A stretch of DNA of 64,000 nt from Membranipora membranacea (lineage: Eukaryota > Bryozoa > Gymnolaemata > Cheilostomatida > Membraniporidae), in the NCBI GenBank assembly GCA_914767715.1, contig OU612073.1:8062001-8126000 (forward strand). Reading direction: 5' to 3'. This document shows positions 12,201-27,200 of the stretch, in pieces; the first letter of the stretch is position 1; every line of letters begins with the position of its first letter. The notes beneath the pieces were generated by a model. That model saw only the letters and a list, made by a program, of their open reading frames with translations, made no database searches and was not told where the DNA came from. The position numbers were made by a program, and so were the translations under genes.

Positions 12201-15200
12201 GCGCTACATGATGCTCTCCATGTGGATTGCATGTGATACCCTTTGTATTGCACTATTCCACAGAGCACCCTAATGCGTTTCATCAAGCAAACCGCAATCC
12301 ATTCTTAGCATACCTAATTCTCCACCAGGTAATGTCCTTTTTGTGGGGTTCCGGGCAGATACAAAGAGAAGTGAAAAATACCTTCTGGTAAAGGTTAAAA
12401 GTACATGGTTGGATTTTGTGATCGCTACTGCTTCCAGTCAATGAATTAGAGAAGTGAAGAAATCTATGAATGAACAGATATTGGTAGTGTGGGAACACTG
12501 AGCGCAGGAGATATAGTGTGACGCCAGATACCAATCAATCATAGGGGATTAATGATCTCTGGACATGCACTTTGTCTGGCCCGCCTATTATGAAATATAA
12601 AACCATAAGCAAAGGCAGGCGCAAAGAGATATTTATGAGGAATGCCGCTTGGACTGATCTAATTTTCTAGGCACAGCATCAGTATCAAGCACTGAGCAGG
12701 ATTTATAAGTTTGTTGGGAATGCTCGATGCTAAATGAGGCAGCAAGTTAAATATAAGAGTTTTCTCAGGTTAGAGTTTTAATCTTGCCTCTAGATCATGA
12801 CCTCATCCAGATATCGATCTTCGGATGAGGTAAATTAAGCAGAGTATATAAAATCCGCAATCTTCCCATACCACAGTAATGGGAGTTGAACAAACAATCG
12901 TATATTGATCAGACTGTGGTCAAGACACTGCCGGTCATGTTCAGATAAAACTGCAGTCACTCAGACGAAATGTCAGTGATTCATTTGAAATAAGGGAGGC
13001 AACCCTTGAACTTCTAAATCATTTTGGCGCCCCGTTGTGTGAGAAAATTTGATGATGTCATTAGAGCATGCCTTCATAGACTATCGAAATAACAACCGCT
13101 AATGACATTCAGAGAATAACTACAGTTGAGGAGACAAGGGTTGACGAAGTAAGAGCAACTATGAAATCACGCTTCATGATAGACTAGCAGTAGCCTTGTC
13201 ATAGCCGCGTGACAAGGCTGGTCTAGTAGCGCTTGTCACAGTACAATGAAACATGTCTGTCTTGCCTAGCTCATACGGCTACAACACATTGTAGGTGGCA
13301 TGCTTTCAATCAGAGACGCCAACTCTGAATGTTGCTGGTTTGGAGATAGAAAAGCCAGTTTTAGTTATAGTGATCCAAGAGTTGTGACCAGGTGAATTAG
13401 TTCAGGACCAATGCTGTATAGACAAATAAAGGCAGGGTACCACTGACACCCTTATTGATTCAAACTATAAGTGAAAGAAGTGAGGAGATAGCAGATTTGA
13501 TGTACATTGAGTGACCAAGACCAACAAAGATCAAGACAAACATATACCTCAAAAGTGGCCCTTATAAACAAAAGAGTGTTACGACAAGCTAAATATATGC
13601 AACGGTGAATTGTTATGGGACCAAACAACAGGTTAAAATAACTGTCCAGATCAGGACCATAAATACAGGCGGTCTACTGTGTGCTTGCATACAGTATAAA
13701 TATCCCTCTCTGCCGGTTTCGAAAAAGAGTAGCCGGCAACGGCGGGCAAGGGTATTATAGGCTACTACCCCACAGAAGCCACCTGCACTTAAAGAGGCCC
13801 GTTAAATAGGGCGCTCAAATAAGACCTAGCGCATAGAAAAAGAAAAACTTATTTTATCCAATTACTGGATACCTCTGGAGTGAGATGAATATGGTAATCT
13901 TTGATGGCGGATTGTAGCTCATATCTATCTAGCATTCCATCACCTGTACGATCCGATTGCCTGAAGTGAGCCGATAACCCTGTCAATGTCTTCACTCCCC
14001 TCTTCTTGATCATCAACTGAATCCTCTCTAAAAGTAAAATCAACAATTAACAGTAAAAAATGATCAAATGTTTCGCGTAGATTAAAGAAATTTGTTTGGT
14101 CCCCAGGTTTAAAAACTGTTCTGCACGCTATTCCTGAAAAACACTTTTCCATAAGTTACTCAAACAAAATTTGACAGTACCAAAATGGTCATAATTGTAG
14201 ATACAAACTTTGATATTTATTTTTAGCTTGCAAAGATGGCTGACCAGTTTCCATAAGTTACTTGCATTCCTGGGCCTGATTCTGCAAGCTCGAACAGTGA
14301 GATAGAGTGCGATATTTACAAGCGAAAGATGAATTTAAAAAAAGAAATCCGATAATTTCCACATCGGTACTACAAACGGTGACACATCAGCACAAAGATG
14401 GAATTCTTACAAGGTTGACCTGAGGACCTGAGGAGGATTTAGGTCTCATTATTGCAGATAGAAGCTGTTGATTGAAATATATCGTTCTAAGCTGTAAAAG
14501 AGCGCAACATCACCTGGATTTCTTGACTCATCCAACAGTTTTCTGTCACAAATCATCACTTGCTTTGGTGAAACATTGGGAGTTGCGACAGTGGACAACG
14601 ATGAGATCGGAGAACAAAATCTATTTGTGAGACTTTTCAATATGCTTAGGGATATTTTTTTTCTATTGGAATCCTGCTCATGGCTGATTTGTTAAAAATT
14701 TTTTTACAAATTAAAAATGATTAAAGTTTTCAAGGGTATCATGTAGACAAAAATTTCTGAAAATTTCACCATCCCAAACCCCCGCTATCCACATCCACCT
14801 GAATTCCATGATATTGAGGTAGATCATGACGATAAAAACATTCTGAATTTGTAGTTGATTAGATTAGTCTTCTAAAAAATTATGCTTTGAAAAAGATCAT
14901 TATAAAATATAAAAAACGCATGACTTGAAAACACTCATATACTACGGGGCATCATCATACATACCATACATGGTCAGTCTTGTAGCTGGCATGGTGAAGG
15001 TTATCATAAACTTTCATTGACACCCAAGATTCTGACACAATGAATGGGAATATATAAATATTGAGCCCAATGACATGACAGCTCAAGATTTTATATGAGG
15101 GAAGACCCATTGCTTCGCTTTGCAGTACCAACTGGTCCCTCATAGCGTAATATAATTTCTCCGATCCTGATTATTTGGAATAAACCTGTTTAGTTATGTG

Positions 15201-18200
15201 GAAAGAAATGTACCATGGGGTTGGATATTGTCACAGGCACACAAAATGTGCGAAAAAATTGTTGGGAAAATCACCTTCAAGAAGAAGATTAATCGATGCG
15301 GGGTTTGCTGTTGCGTGAGAAAAATCAACCAGAGACTGATACAGCAGGGTATTTTGTGTCTCATAGGAGAGGGAATTTCCATAACTCCAGGGTTTGCTTT
15401 ATTATAGATAGAGATCATGATAATTACCGCTCTTGTAACTTTCCAATACCCATAAAAAATTACAATATAATGACCATTTTACACAAAAACAAAAACAGGA
15501 ACAACACAAATTTTGGTTTTCAGTAATTGATAAGTCTTTGTATAGTGTATTTTGTAATCTTACATTTTAGCAATCACTCCAAACCAAATTTTAAATCCAA
15601 CATTTAGAAAGAGGTTTGAAAATTCTTCTGGTGGCTTTTGAGCAGATTTTACTAATTGAGACATTTAAAGTTACTATTTTTAGACACATTATTGGCCCCC
15701 TAATCGCTTTTGAACCTCAAACAATTAAGTCTATTGTTCTTTAATGAGGTGGAATTAATGACAGGAAGCTGGCATTGGCAATTATCGAAATGAAGATGTT
15801 GAAAAGTTAAAAGTGAGAGATTACATAGCTTTAACTGCCATTCCAATTTCCATTCCAATATGGAATATATTCTGATATTTTGACCTTGAAAGCTTTACGC
15901 CGACCAATTTTATAGTTTGTTTTTTTATATTAATGCAAGTTGCTTTGCTAGTTTCCAGGATGTGATGGTATAACTTGGGAGTATTAACCGATGCAAGGGA
16001 CCAAAACTATATATAGAACTTTTCAGCATTTCAAACTTGAAAATAGGTCTGATATATGATCTTTTTTGCTGTTATCATTTTGCTACACCCCTAAATATTC
16101 ATGGCCCACCGCAAGCTCCGTTGTCCATTGTTGCCAGCTACTTTTTTTGGTTTAGACTTGTGTAGAACAGATTTGTGAATGCATGGCCAATCTTTTATCA
16201 CGGAGTATGGACATATCCTTACTCTGTGATTTTATGTAAAAAATTAATACATTTGTGGTGTCAAAACTACCTTAGCACAACAATTATACCAAGTATCTAG
16301 CACTAGCACTAGCATCTAGACTGTTTCACTAGTCCTATTTCTCACTCAGATTAGAAAATCACCAAAGTTCGAAGCCCTTCACTCAGAAAAACACCTAAGT
16401 AGCTAATCAGGAGTAAATTTGTCAGATATGTAATATTTGGAGATAATTGTAATAATAATTGGATGCTCGCATGTGGCACCTTTCTCAGATTGATATAGAA
16501 AATTAGTGATAGTGGGGCGAATGTCCGATTCATCCAAAATGTTCGATGGACTCCTGACGTATGTAGGTTGGTAGGTAGGTAGGAAGGTAGGTAGTAAGGA
16601 AGGCAGGTTAGTAAGGAAGGTAGCCAAGTGAGTAAGCGGACAATTAACATAGACAGGGGTGTAGGCAGAGGTGATTTGGGCTTCAATAAAAATTGGTAGA
16701 TCTTGACGTTGCCTAGCCTCTAGGCTCGGCACACAATATTATTAGCCATTATGATCTTGTTTTTTTCCACAACAACCATTTCTCGAATTTGAACCCCCTT
16801 CACCTTCCCCAGGTGAGATCTATTTTAAGGAAGATGTGGTAGTAGCAATGTCCCTAGGGTGAGAATAGACTGATTGTCTGTAAATGATTAACACTTTTCT
16901 TGTGATCCACTTTTTCTCACTGACATCAATTTAATATTCATGACGTGCGACTGAGCCCCAATTATTTCGGCAGCGTCCTCATTATCAGAATTATCACCAA
17001 ACTTGTTACCGAAATTATCGTTGTCAATGACTGCTGACCAAGTGAACATTTAGGTTCACCTAACCTAACCTCGCTGGGTGTATTGACCAGGTACTATGGA
17101 CTTTTCTCAAATTAAAAAAAATTTAAATTAAATTATTTTATAAATTTAAAAATTTCAAAGATCTTCAGCACCATTTTGAGTTTTTGTAATATCTCCCCCA
17201 CCTCATTTTGATGTCCAGCAAACTAAGGCATTAGTTTCAACATCGTTTTATACATCATAAACGGAAACTCAAGGAATTTCATAACAGATTTTGTCATCAT
17301 TGCCTTCAGAAATGTGGAATGTGAGAATCATTTAAAACATGATGTAACAAAGATAGAAATGTATTACACAATCAAATTGTATGCCACAGTATAAATAGGT
17401 CTCCGGAAACTTCCCCATTGTTAAAACAAGGAGTTAAAGACAACTCCTTGGTTAAAAAGACTATTTTTTAATGCAAGAAAAACAATGAGAGCTCAAAAAT
17501 CTCACCAAATAGGTGTATTGGGGGGACCATTTGATTTTGTTATCAAAAATGGATGATTTAAAAAGGTAGATATTAAGCTGCATTTACACTGCAGATTTTA
17601 TCTGGTCAGATTTTTCTTTTATATAAGCTAGCAATTAGGGCAACCAAAAATTTAAATTTTGTCACAAAACGCAGATTTTTGGTTGCTCCCAATAATAGCT
17701 TATATATATATGAAAAATGTAACGGAAAATTCTCCGGAAACACCTGCCATGAAATTGCACCTTCAGTCATACATCAGATTTCAAACATTAATTTTGATAT
17801 CCCATCATGGCTTGTGGTTATCATAATTAACTGTTTTGGTTCAGCTCTGCATCAAACGCTTGTACAAGGAGGTCACCTCAAAAAGAAAGGCGTAAAACAT
17901 ATTCTTGTTTATCACTTCTATTCATAATTCATAATTGCCACCCATCTGATCCTTGAGATTATTTAAATTTGTTCCTTTGTCATATTACATAACAAACAAC
18001 AATTTAAAAAAAATTGACTTCATTTATTTAAACAGAATCAGGCCTAAAAACCAAACATCCATCAAGAATGTTAAACCTTTTGATGAGCAATCATAAAATT
18101 TAATTGATGTTCAGTCTGATTGGCATAATTGATACTTAACCCCCAACCTTTCCCATTTCTCATCCATTGATGCTATAATTCTAATCATTAATGACACTGA

Positions 18201-21200
18201 AACACATCAGCTACTTCACTTTCACAATAATTTATAGCGGTTTTGCACTAATTTCATATCTATTGTTTTTAATATATAATTAAAGATTATATGTATTTGT
18301 GGTTCCCCACTACATGGGTTGTCATTTAATTGATCAGAGCTGGGTTCTGGAATAGGAAAAAACAACTTTCTACTGATGTCCTCAGCGTAGACACATTATC
18401 CTTATAAACTCCATTTGAATAGGCTGATGAGGAAATAGTTTCCAAATTCTTTACCATACCTTTCAAATAATTTGAATCCCAATTCACATCCAAAAATACT
18501 ATTAAATATGTAGGCCAAACACCTTAGTCTGATTTCATGAAAGGATTAGAGAGTGATTTGCAAGATTTAATACAATTTCTACATCTTTAATCATGTTGAA
18601 CTAGGGCACCCAATCTAATAATGCTTTGATGTTTATTAATAAATATGAAAACACTTCGTGTCTGGCAGGTGAGGCGCCAAAAACTCCCGGATGTTCGAAA
18701 TTAAAATCTGAGCAGCGTATTTCATCCGGCAAAAATACATACCGACACGAATTAGATTTTCTGCGGTCTGGACTAGCTTTGAATAGGTTCTTTTGACAGT
18801 TTTTCCCAATTGATGCCTTAGTGATGAAAAAATATGGGTATATATGAGAGGGACAATAAATATAATATATATAAGCATTTTTATGCCATAAAAATTTTCT
18901 TTAAGTAAAAGTTTTTTAATTAAATGTTTTACTTTGGAGTACAAAGATAGGCCAAGAAAACTCATCTGGATCATTGTTAAAGTTTAGTTTGACCTTAGGA
19001 GTATAATTTATCTCTCTGATTGCATGTATATTATTGCGCAACAGCTGTCAATGTCAAGGTAGCCCAGGTACCGGTGATCCCGCACCTCGCTAGCACTTTT
19101 TGTGTGCAATTTGCATGTCAAACTCATATCATTCCCTCTAATTGTCGTGTTAAATGGAAAACAACCCATCCTACGTACACGAAAATTATATAATAGTAGA
19201 TGTCCCTAGCGTGCGAATAGGTGTGTTGTCAATACTTGATTGCTTCAAAATTCTATTGCACTTCGCGGGAAAAGATGAACTAGCTGGGCTGATATGAATT
19301 AATTCATAGATTTTTTTCATTATATAAAGTCAATACCAAAAGTTGCAATAAATATAAAAAATCAAATTTTAACTTGCTTACCCATCTGTCAAACCTTCTG
19401 TCAGTAAAGATTATTTGTTTCACAAGATATTCCATCATGTAATATTTCAACAAAACATGCCCAAAATGCATTTCAAAGCCTTCAAAATATTTCAGTTGAA
19501 CACTTTCTTCCAAATTAAAACGGTATGTCTCTATTTGAGGGAGCTCATTTTCCAGTAAGATCATATCCAATCCAACATGTAGAATGTAAATCATTCAATA
19601 ATCCACCAACAGGATGTAGTTACAATCTAGGTATATGCTTGAGATGTGTTTTCATCATGCAGAGTTGAAATTATGCTCTGAATGTTGGCTTGAGTTGACA
19701 TTAAGATTAGCAATCAGGCTGTGTAGTCTTGGACTATATCTAAGACTATACATATTAGACTATATCGGATGAGGCCCGAATCCATTATAGCCCATGAATG
19801 AGTTATAATTATCTACCACAGGGTGCCCCGGCCAAAAGATGTCTGCGACCTTACATGATCCTTGTTGATATGCTATGGCTTCTAGTCTGTAGCTAGTTTC
19901 AAATATTACATAAGAATTTTACAGATAAAATGTCACGATTTTCCTGGAACAAATTTTCTTTGGCTGGAATGTAAACTATCGTGTTATTTTGTATAGTTCT
20001 TCGTAATGTGGTGTCTTCACAGAGACCCTGGTCGTTAGGGACTTAGATTTCCCAAACTATTTTGTTTGTTGGTGTGCATGATGTTATTTTCTGTATATAA
20101 AATATCTACCCTTTTTTGTATCGCCCAGGTTATGTTCATCATGTAGATGGGAAGATCCATAAATAAAAGTTTTGAGTCAAAAAATAATTGTAAATCCCCT
20201 AAAATTTGGTAGATGTTTTCTAAATTGTGCCTTTACCAATGAACAACTAGAGTGTCCCAAATCTTGACACAACGGCAAGTCCAATTTGAGCAGTCGGTAA
20301 ATTTAGGTATGAAGGTGGAAACAATCGCTAGATGAGGGCAACCACAATGTTATTCATTGTTTTGTAAATACAATTATAAAGTTCATGGCATAACGGCTAC
20401 GATTTATTTGACGTGCGGTTCAGAAAGAGGAAAATGGTAACATGTGTAGGTGAACCTCCTATTGGATGTTTTTACTCATTTTCATGAGTGTCATCTAAAC
20501 GGGAAAACAATAAAATACATCGTTCTAATCATGATGTTAATTTTAATTATAAGTTTCATTTTTCAAGTTTCTTCCTTGATCAAAGACATCCATAAGATGA
20601 CAACTCGCAAAACGGCTTCACAATATGGAGGTCAAAGCTGTTGATATTTTGGATAGGCAGCAGTTTTACGTTGCAATAAACAGACTTTCATTTATTTTTT
20701 ACTGTGCGGGTCGAATTACATTTTTCACAATTTGATTCTGTGGTAGCAGGTAAAATTTCAGGAAGGGCATGAAAATAAATCTTGGAAGCACGAGCAGCGC
20801 ACACAACAACACTAGATTGGCCGACCTATTTCATTTAATTGGTTTGATCCCATCCAAATATTTCATACAGTAAATGATTGTAGATAACGTTTGAAATTTT
20901 CCAGTGCCTTCTAAATTGAGACAAAGCGACTGCAGACATTGTAAAAATGGCTGCTAATCCAGTTTGCCCTGTTCACGGTGCTTAAAATTGTACAAGTGGG
21001 TCGCAGTGATACATATTTTTGTCTAATTAAAGCATGCGAGCGACACAAACAAATTATCCCATTATTCAGGTCAATACCTGTCGTTGGCCGGCGAAACCTG
21101 GGCCTTGACGAAACCATAGACATTTTGTGGGCAGAGACTAATTCACATGAAGTTTAACATAGTATAGGAAATTTTATATTCTGAAAAACAAGCCCACCAC

Positions 21201-24200
21201 ATCCTTTACAATTGCAATTTACAGGAAAAAGAGGTATTTAATTATATAAATAGTCCGAATTCCCATAAAAGTAAGAGTAAATTCTTATCAGTATTTGAGT
21301 ACCGCCATCCTCACTCAAATAACTAACTCTTACTCCGCTAGAGTCCGAGTACTTGAAAGTACTAAGCTATCAGTAAGATCAGTCATAGGTATTTACTATA
21401 TATTGTCCCCAAGACTACAACATTCGGGAACTCAAGACTTTTCTGTGATGTGAACCTTTACATACCCTTGCACCATTTAATTGTATTAGTCACGGACGTT
21501 TCTGATCGAAGAGAAAAGTTGAGGTTCTATTTTCATGTCTGAAACCCAAAAGATCAATTGTCACTCAGCAAAGTGCACGAGGCTAAGAAGGTTAGTCACA
21601 GTAAAGTCCGAAGTTTTTTTTTGTCACCAAAAAAGAAGTAACTAACCTTGAATAGCTCTCATAATATCCATATCCTGATATTCTTCATGTGGGAGTTCAT
21701 GGAACTTATTCCAAACCTCTGCTTCATCAGTAGGTCTTACACCATCGAATCTGAAAGTAATCCATAGGTGATAAATCATTAATCTTAAAAACAAATCCAC
21801 CTGCTTGCAACGTGTAAGGACAACTTCCTAACATAAGGGTATCAGAAAGGCTTCATGGGGCCTCCAGACTTTTTGAACAGGGCTCTCAGACCAAAAAGTT
21901 AGGGACTCTAACTTCTTGCTCTGACACATCAATAAATCTTTCTGTATGCTGGTATGGACAGAAGTTGCAAGTCCTGTCTGGCTTGGTAGGCTTTCAACAA
22001 GAAAGAAAATGCCGCCTAAAACCTAAACTAGCTTATTAAAAATACTGCATCCTCAGTTGGCCTATTTAGTCTCCTTTGGCTCAATTTATCCAGTATGCAT
22101 ACATTAGAACAACTTTTTTGCTCTGAACGCCAGATTTTAAAATAGGCAACACTTGTATTAAAAAATCAGCAATTTACACAATATTGGCCTTAGCCTGTTC
22201 GTCAACATCACAGATTCTGATGGCGATAGATTCAGTCTGTCTGGCAGTCTCCGGTAAATAGCTCTGTCCTCCAACCGGGAAGTGTAGTGTGTTACCCTGA
22301 AATAATAAAAATATGAACTTTATTTAACACCGATCAATGCAAGGAGCAAGGAAGTTTTTTTATGTTTATGCTAAAATGCTTCATGGAATTCTGAAAAATA
22401 CAGTTGCAGTGGTTACAGATTGAATGAGCAATAGATTCTGAGAAACAGGATGAATTGTTGAATATATGGCTAGGATGTTTTTATTTTGTTTTCGCGAGCA
22501 AATAATATTAATATTTTCCGGTTTAGGCGAATTCTCAAGGAAACTAATACATAACTCGCGTCAAAAAATTGGCAGCAAGATGTGTACAAACAACAATATT
22601 TACTGCGGCAGCATAGACAGATAGCGGCTGTCGACAGTCTCACATCATATCAGTGTCGCTATCGATAGCGTGGGATGGGTGTTGTATGAATATGTTATGT
22701 AAAATCTAATTGATTGCTGACCGAATAGAACATAGTTGTGGCCAAATTCATCGATATTTTGTCTCAGGTCACAGAATCAGGTGATACAACTGGAACGGAT
22801 AAGACTTTTTTTACTGTCAAGTCAACATATCATATGACAGGCAATGTTAAAAACATGACAATAAAGATAGATTTATTTTATTGCTTTTTAATTAACAGCT
22901 CAGAAAATCACTTTGTTTCAAGTCTGACGAGTTCAAAAACTGTTCTAATATATAACACTAAGAAGTTGAAGGGGAAATATGCATTCATCTTGATTCAAAA
23001 ACAACCACAAAAGCCGTTTGCAGAAAATCACAGAGGAATTCCAAAGATAATCACCCTCCGGATAAAAATGCCTGTTTCACGTTTGCAAAGTATAGGATAT
23101 CACAGTGGTTCCCTTGTTAAGGTTAATATATGGGTTTGTTGTGGGCGTTTCAGCTAAAATTGCTGAGCAAAGTGAGACAGTTGTACAAAGGAGAAGCCAA
23201 AAAAAGTTTATGCAGCAATTTGGTAGTCTGCATCAAACAGACATCGTACAACTCATTCTACAAATGCTACGTATAATCCTCTGTATCATTATTTGATCCA
23301 GCGATAGCAGAATAATTAAGATTGATATCAGATCAGATAATACTAAATCATGGTTATAATAATAAAATATTGCTCCATTGCTCTGTCCAATATGAGGCTT
23401 AATAGCAAAACAACAAAATTTATCAATGAAATCCCAGATCTATAGTGGAAAACCCCCACAGGAAATAATAGTTCTTGACCTAGACTAGATGCTTGAGCGG
23501 GCGTGTTTTTTTTCTGCAGGTCAATTTCTCTATTAGTAATGTCAACTCCAGGCCCCAGCCCCAAACTCATAGATAAAATTACCTGCGAAAAAATGATCCG
23601 TTGAACGGTCAAGGCAAAAATAGGCAATGTATCAAGTAGGTAAAGCCAGCCATGTACCAGTCTGTATAAATTAAAACAAACTAGCTTCAGCTCTCAGACT
23701 ACAGGGTGTCTACAGGGTGATGATGAGTACGTAATTGTTATGCACGTTGTTGCAAGTGTGTGTGTGCTGTACTTTTCCATGTACGTTATAGCTTCGCTCG
23801 CAAGTTTCAGTCCTTTCAAAATGGAAAGGGAAAAAACACAGGGAGATGAAAGCAAGACAAAACTTGTGCAAATTGTATGTAGATAGTGTATTCCACAAGC
23901 ATTCCAATATACAGGACTTCCGATCCTCCCAAAAGTTCCTTGTTGTCCGACTGATTTGGGTGTGTCCAGTTTCACATTTTTGCTTATGATTCAAGCTACA
24001 GATGACGACAATAACGACTCTCTGGGTGTCACAGAGCTGCCGGTCGATGGGTAAATGGGTGCAGCTGTACAATGGAGCTCCACTCATCTTCAAGAGCTAG
24101 ATCGGATTATGGCCGGTTAATCCTCATCACAAATAGATGGAATAAGTCCAGCCTAGCTCCATATAATTACTATATAGATCTAATCAGCGGAGAAAGTTCA

Positions 24201-27200
24201 TAACAACATTTCTGCGGTCATGAGAACCAATATTAAGTGCTGCTCCAACAGTTTTCGCCTCAATGCCTTGTACACCAAAGACCTCAGGCCAAAGTCATGG
24301 TTATGACGGTGTTCTCCATGGCATTGCAATATTACCATTCATAGATCTGAGATCAACTCACAGCAAGGCACCTGCAGATGTAAACCACCACAAAATAAAT
24401 ATTTCGATTGTTTTCCGAGTGGAACTCAGAGCAAGCAAAATTAACGAGGCGCCAAATCTGTTTTTGCCTCTGCTGGCAATGGGACGGCTGTGGATGATGG
24501 AGATGGTAATTCCGTAGATTATATGGTTGTTTACTTTGATGTTATCTCTGAGTTTCTCCTCTTCTGCCGCCACCTCATGTCTGCATCTGATAGTGAAAAC
24601 AAAAAAACCGACACCAATTAGTCCGGTACTAATTAATGATGATCATTAATCTAAATAAAACCAGCCCTCCCAACGTTCAATGAAAATCGCCCAGGTATCA
24701 ACACATAAATAGAACGTGTTGTTTCTATCAGATGAATTCCACTGAAAACACTGCGAAAAAGTTAGAAAATAACTGGAATTTTCAGAAATTGGACAAGTAT
24801 TGCAGAAGAAATTGTGTCTTTGTTTACTTTTTTTTTATACACGATATCTTGGTCTAAAAATCTGGATTGAAAATCAAAGGAGGACATTACATGAATTATG
24901 ATTAATTATCCATGTTGTTTATGACTGGTTGCGGTAGATATGTGGCTACCTTTTGAGAGAGATCTGAAAGCCATGGTTTAATATAGAACCACATGATTAA
25001 TGTATAAACCACTACAAGCCACAGTAGTTACATAACAGTAGAACCCCCAGCATCTAGTCGACTTAAAAACCATCAAAATTGAAAATTGGTTAACTTACCC
25101 AAACATTGAAGAATCTGTCTTGATAGTTCTATTCAATAGGAGCCAGGCTTGCGAATCTTTCTTCAGTGGGTGTTGAGAATTACAACCCAATAAAGAAAGG
25201 CGGTGACAGTCACTTAACAATTTACCAGGTAAACAGGGAAATAATTGTCAATAAAGTCACCACTTTATTTCTGACATTACTCCAATAACAGGCATATATT
25301 CTGCTCCGTTGAAGTATCACCAGGCGATTATGTACATACTCGCGTCCTAGACCAGTCGTTGTTTTTTTGTCAACACCAGATCGCATGGAGATAATGACAG
25401 TCTGCAACCTTTTCACACCGATTTTATCGCATAAATAATTATGGCCTTGCTCTGAGTTTTGAAAATTGACTTATAGTACTACAACATCAATTTTTTTCCA
25501 ATTTTATTGCCTTGCAGACGCTGCCCACATAAGGCCATACCATTCTTGTAAATTTATCATCTTGTATTGGCTTGGCTTTGCTGGCAGCTGGCTGTATTAT
25601 TGGATATGGATACTTCGTAGCATTCATGATGATAATTGCTACTTTATCAAGCATGTTGTTAGAATCATCCTCCTTTGACATTCTGTTCACTCCCTATGGA
25701 AGGTGTGGTCCTGTTATCAAATTTCTCATTCAACATATTCAACTTCTGAACTTTTTTATGAAATTTCATTTCCGAATGGACTAGCAGGTCCCGACTTCCT
25801 GTTGCAATCGATACACTCCTTTGAATTTTACGAGTGATATCATCATGATGCAAGCTTAGAAAACTGCTTCAATCTAGTTTAGCTCCATTTACTCGGCGGT
25901 TATTCAGCATCAGCCTTTTCAAAAAGAACACCACAGCCTATTAACCCCTTTGGGCCTGCAATCAAGCTCATCGGCCCTGCTCGTAAATGTTTGTAGATTC
26001 TATCATAACATTCCATTCCAGTTTCGTAGAGTTACGGCACACATATTTGCAAATATTTCCAGGCTATTCTTCCTGACGCGCTGGGTTGTTTGACCTCTTA
26101 GCATGAAAATACTACATAATACTCTACATTTTTACCAGAGACAGTACCGTATGTTTATAACTATAATACACCGTCTCTGATAATACTATGACGCCTCTAC
26201 TATCGGTAGATTTACATAACATAGACTACATCGGCGAACACTGATATCGACTTAAGTGGAGGGGACAACTCTATAGTAGATATGACCATACGCATGTAAA
26301 TAATACTTATTTATATGTTTTATGATTTATAATAACTTACCGGCCGAATGTCAGCTAAAGTGTACGGCATGCCCCGCCGTCTACCATGTATGTGATTGTA
26401 GGATCCTCTGTTGATCAATGGTAACGCTTTAGATCTAAAAATAAAGAAATTTGCGTACAACATTTAAATTCTGCATTTTTCTTATATATAAATAATGTGG
26501 TACGGCTAATAACTGACTTATTTTGCTGGTCCATCATATATGGTGGGAATTAGTCTAGGGGCATCCTCCTTGCAAACTCGATAACACGACAAATACCATG
26601 TCATAATTTTGCAGCTTGCAGGTGGAGCAACATCTGAAAAATTGGACAGAAGTATTTATCACTGTAATGAACACCTAAAATTACTCTCATAAGTCAAGTC
26701 ATAAAGTCATTACTAGCAGGTGCTTTGAGGTGCTTCAACGTTTATCATCTCTAGTCTAGCATGTACAATTGGGAGTAGTTCATTGCAATATTTGATGACC
26801 AGCCTAGATATTTACATCTATAGCAATGGTAGCCCATGTTTTAGCTGAGACACATTCCGATCGAAGACAGCAGCCCCTAGACTCGCTGCATAAACAAATA
26901 ACGAGTGGAAAATTCTCAACATCCTTTGCAGAGAGATTGGCCTGCGACACGCAAGTCAACATAGGGCTCCATTCACATAGCAACATAGTAAAATCTTATC
27001 ACAGGAATGCAGGTAAACATCATGTAATCACAGGTATCAATGTGATATAACAGGTTGAATTTGGCCACAATTGGAACGTGAAACTTTCACAACAACCCCA
27101 CTATCGCAAGGTCAACGCTTGGTGGATTACATCGTAGTAAGAGTCACTCTGAGCCCCGCAGTTCAATATATGACTGGCCACAATACCCGAGTAAGACTAT

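Larger units (their letters stand above)
6260..13872. other. CAPS2-like introns 11-14
   Basis: Apart from exons 12-14, this stretch has no supported gene. It carries one member of a dispersed repeat at 10221-10329 whose partner is at 13421-13511, a direct duplication near 10560-10665, a G-run at about 10056-10070, and a 10-bp hairpin at 13192-13219. A 164-codon open frame at 9344-9838 has no recognised motif. Confidence 0.5.
14028..21646. other. CAPS2-like intron 10 (7.6 kb)
   Basis: Very AT-rich. Contains a GGTA/GGAA tandem tract (16558-16623), a CAAGGAGTT hairpin (17427-17450) and a fold-back (17621-17706). No conserved reading frame was recognised. The two overlapping 110-codon frames near 16350-16730 are read through the tandem tract and are rejected. 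Confidence 0.5.

Noticed and set aside
16351-16732. Two overlapping ~110-codon frames on the minus strand
   Set aside because: They owe their length to translation of the GGTA/GGAA tandem tract (LPTYLP-type repeats) and have no motif.
22738-23157. 139-codon open frame
   Set aside because: No ATG start, no recognisable motif, no splice context; lies within CAPS2-like intron 8.
24538-24589. Possible extra CAPS2-like exon (reads CRHEVAAEEEKLRDNIK between AG and gtaaac)
   Set aside because: It is readable only in a frame that does not fit: exons 8 and 9 join in phase 0, and including this 52-base segment would bring a stop at its fourth codon.
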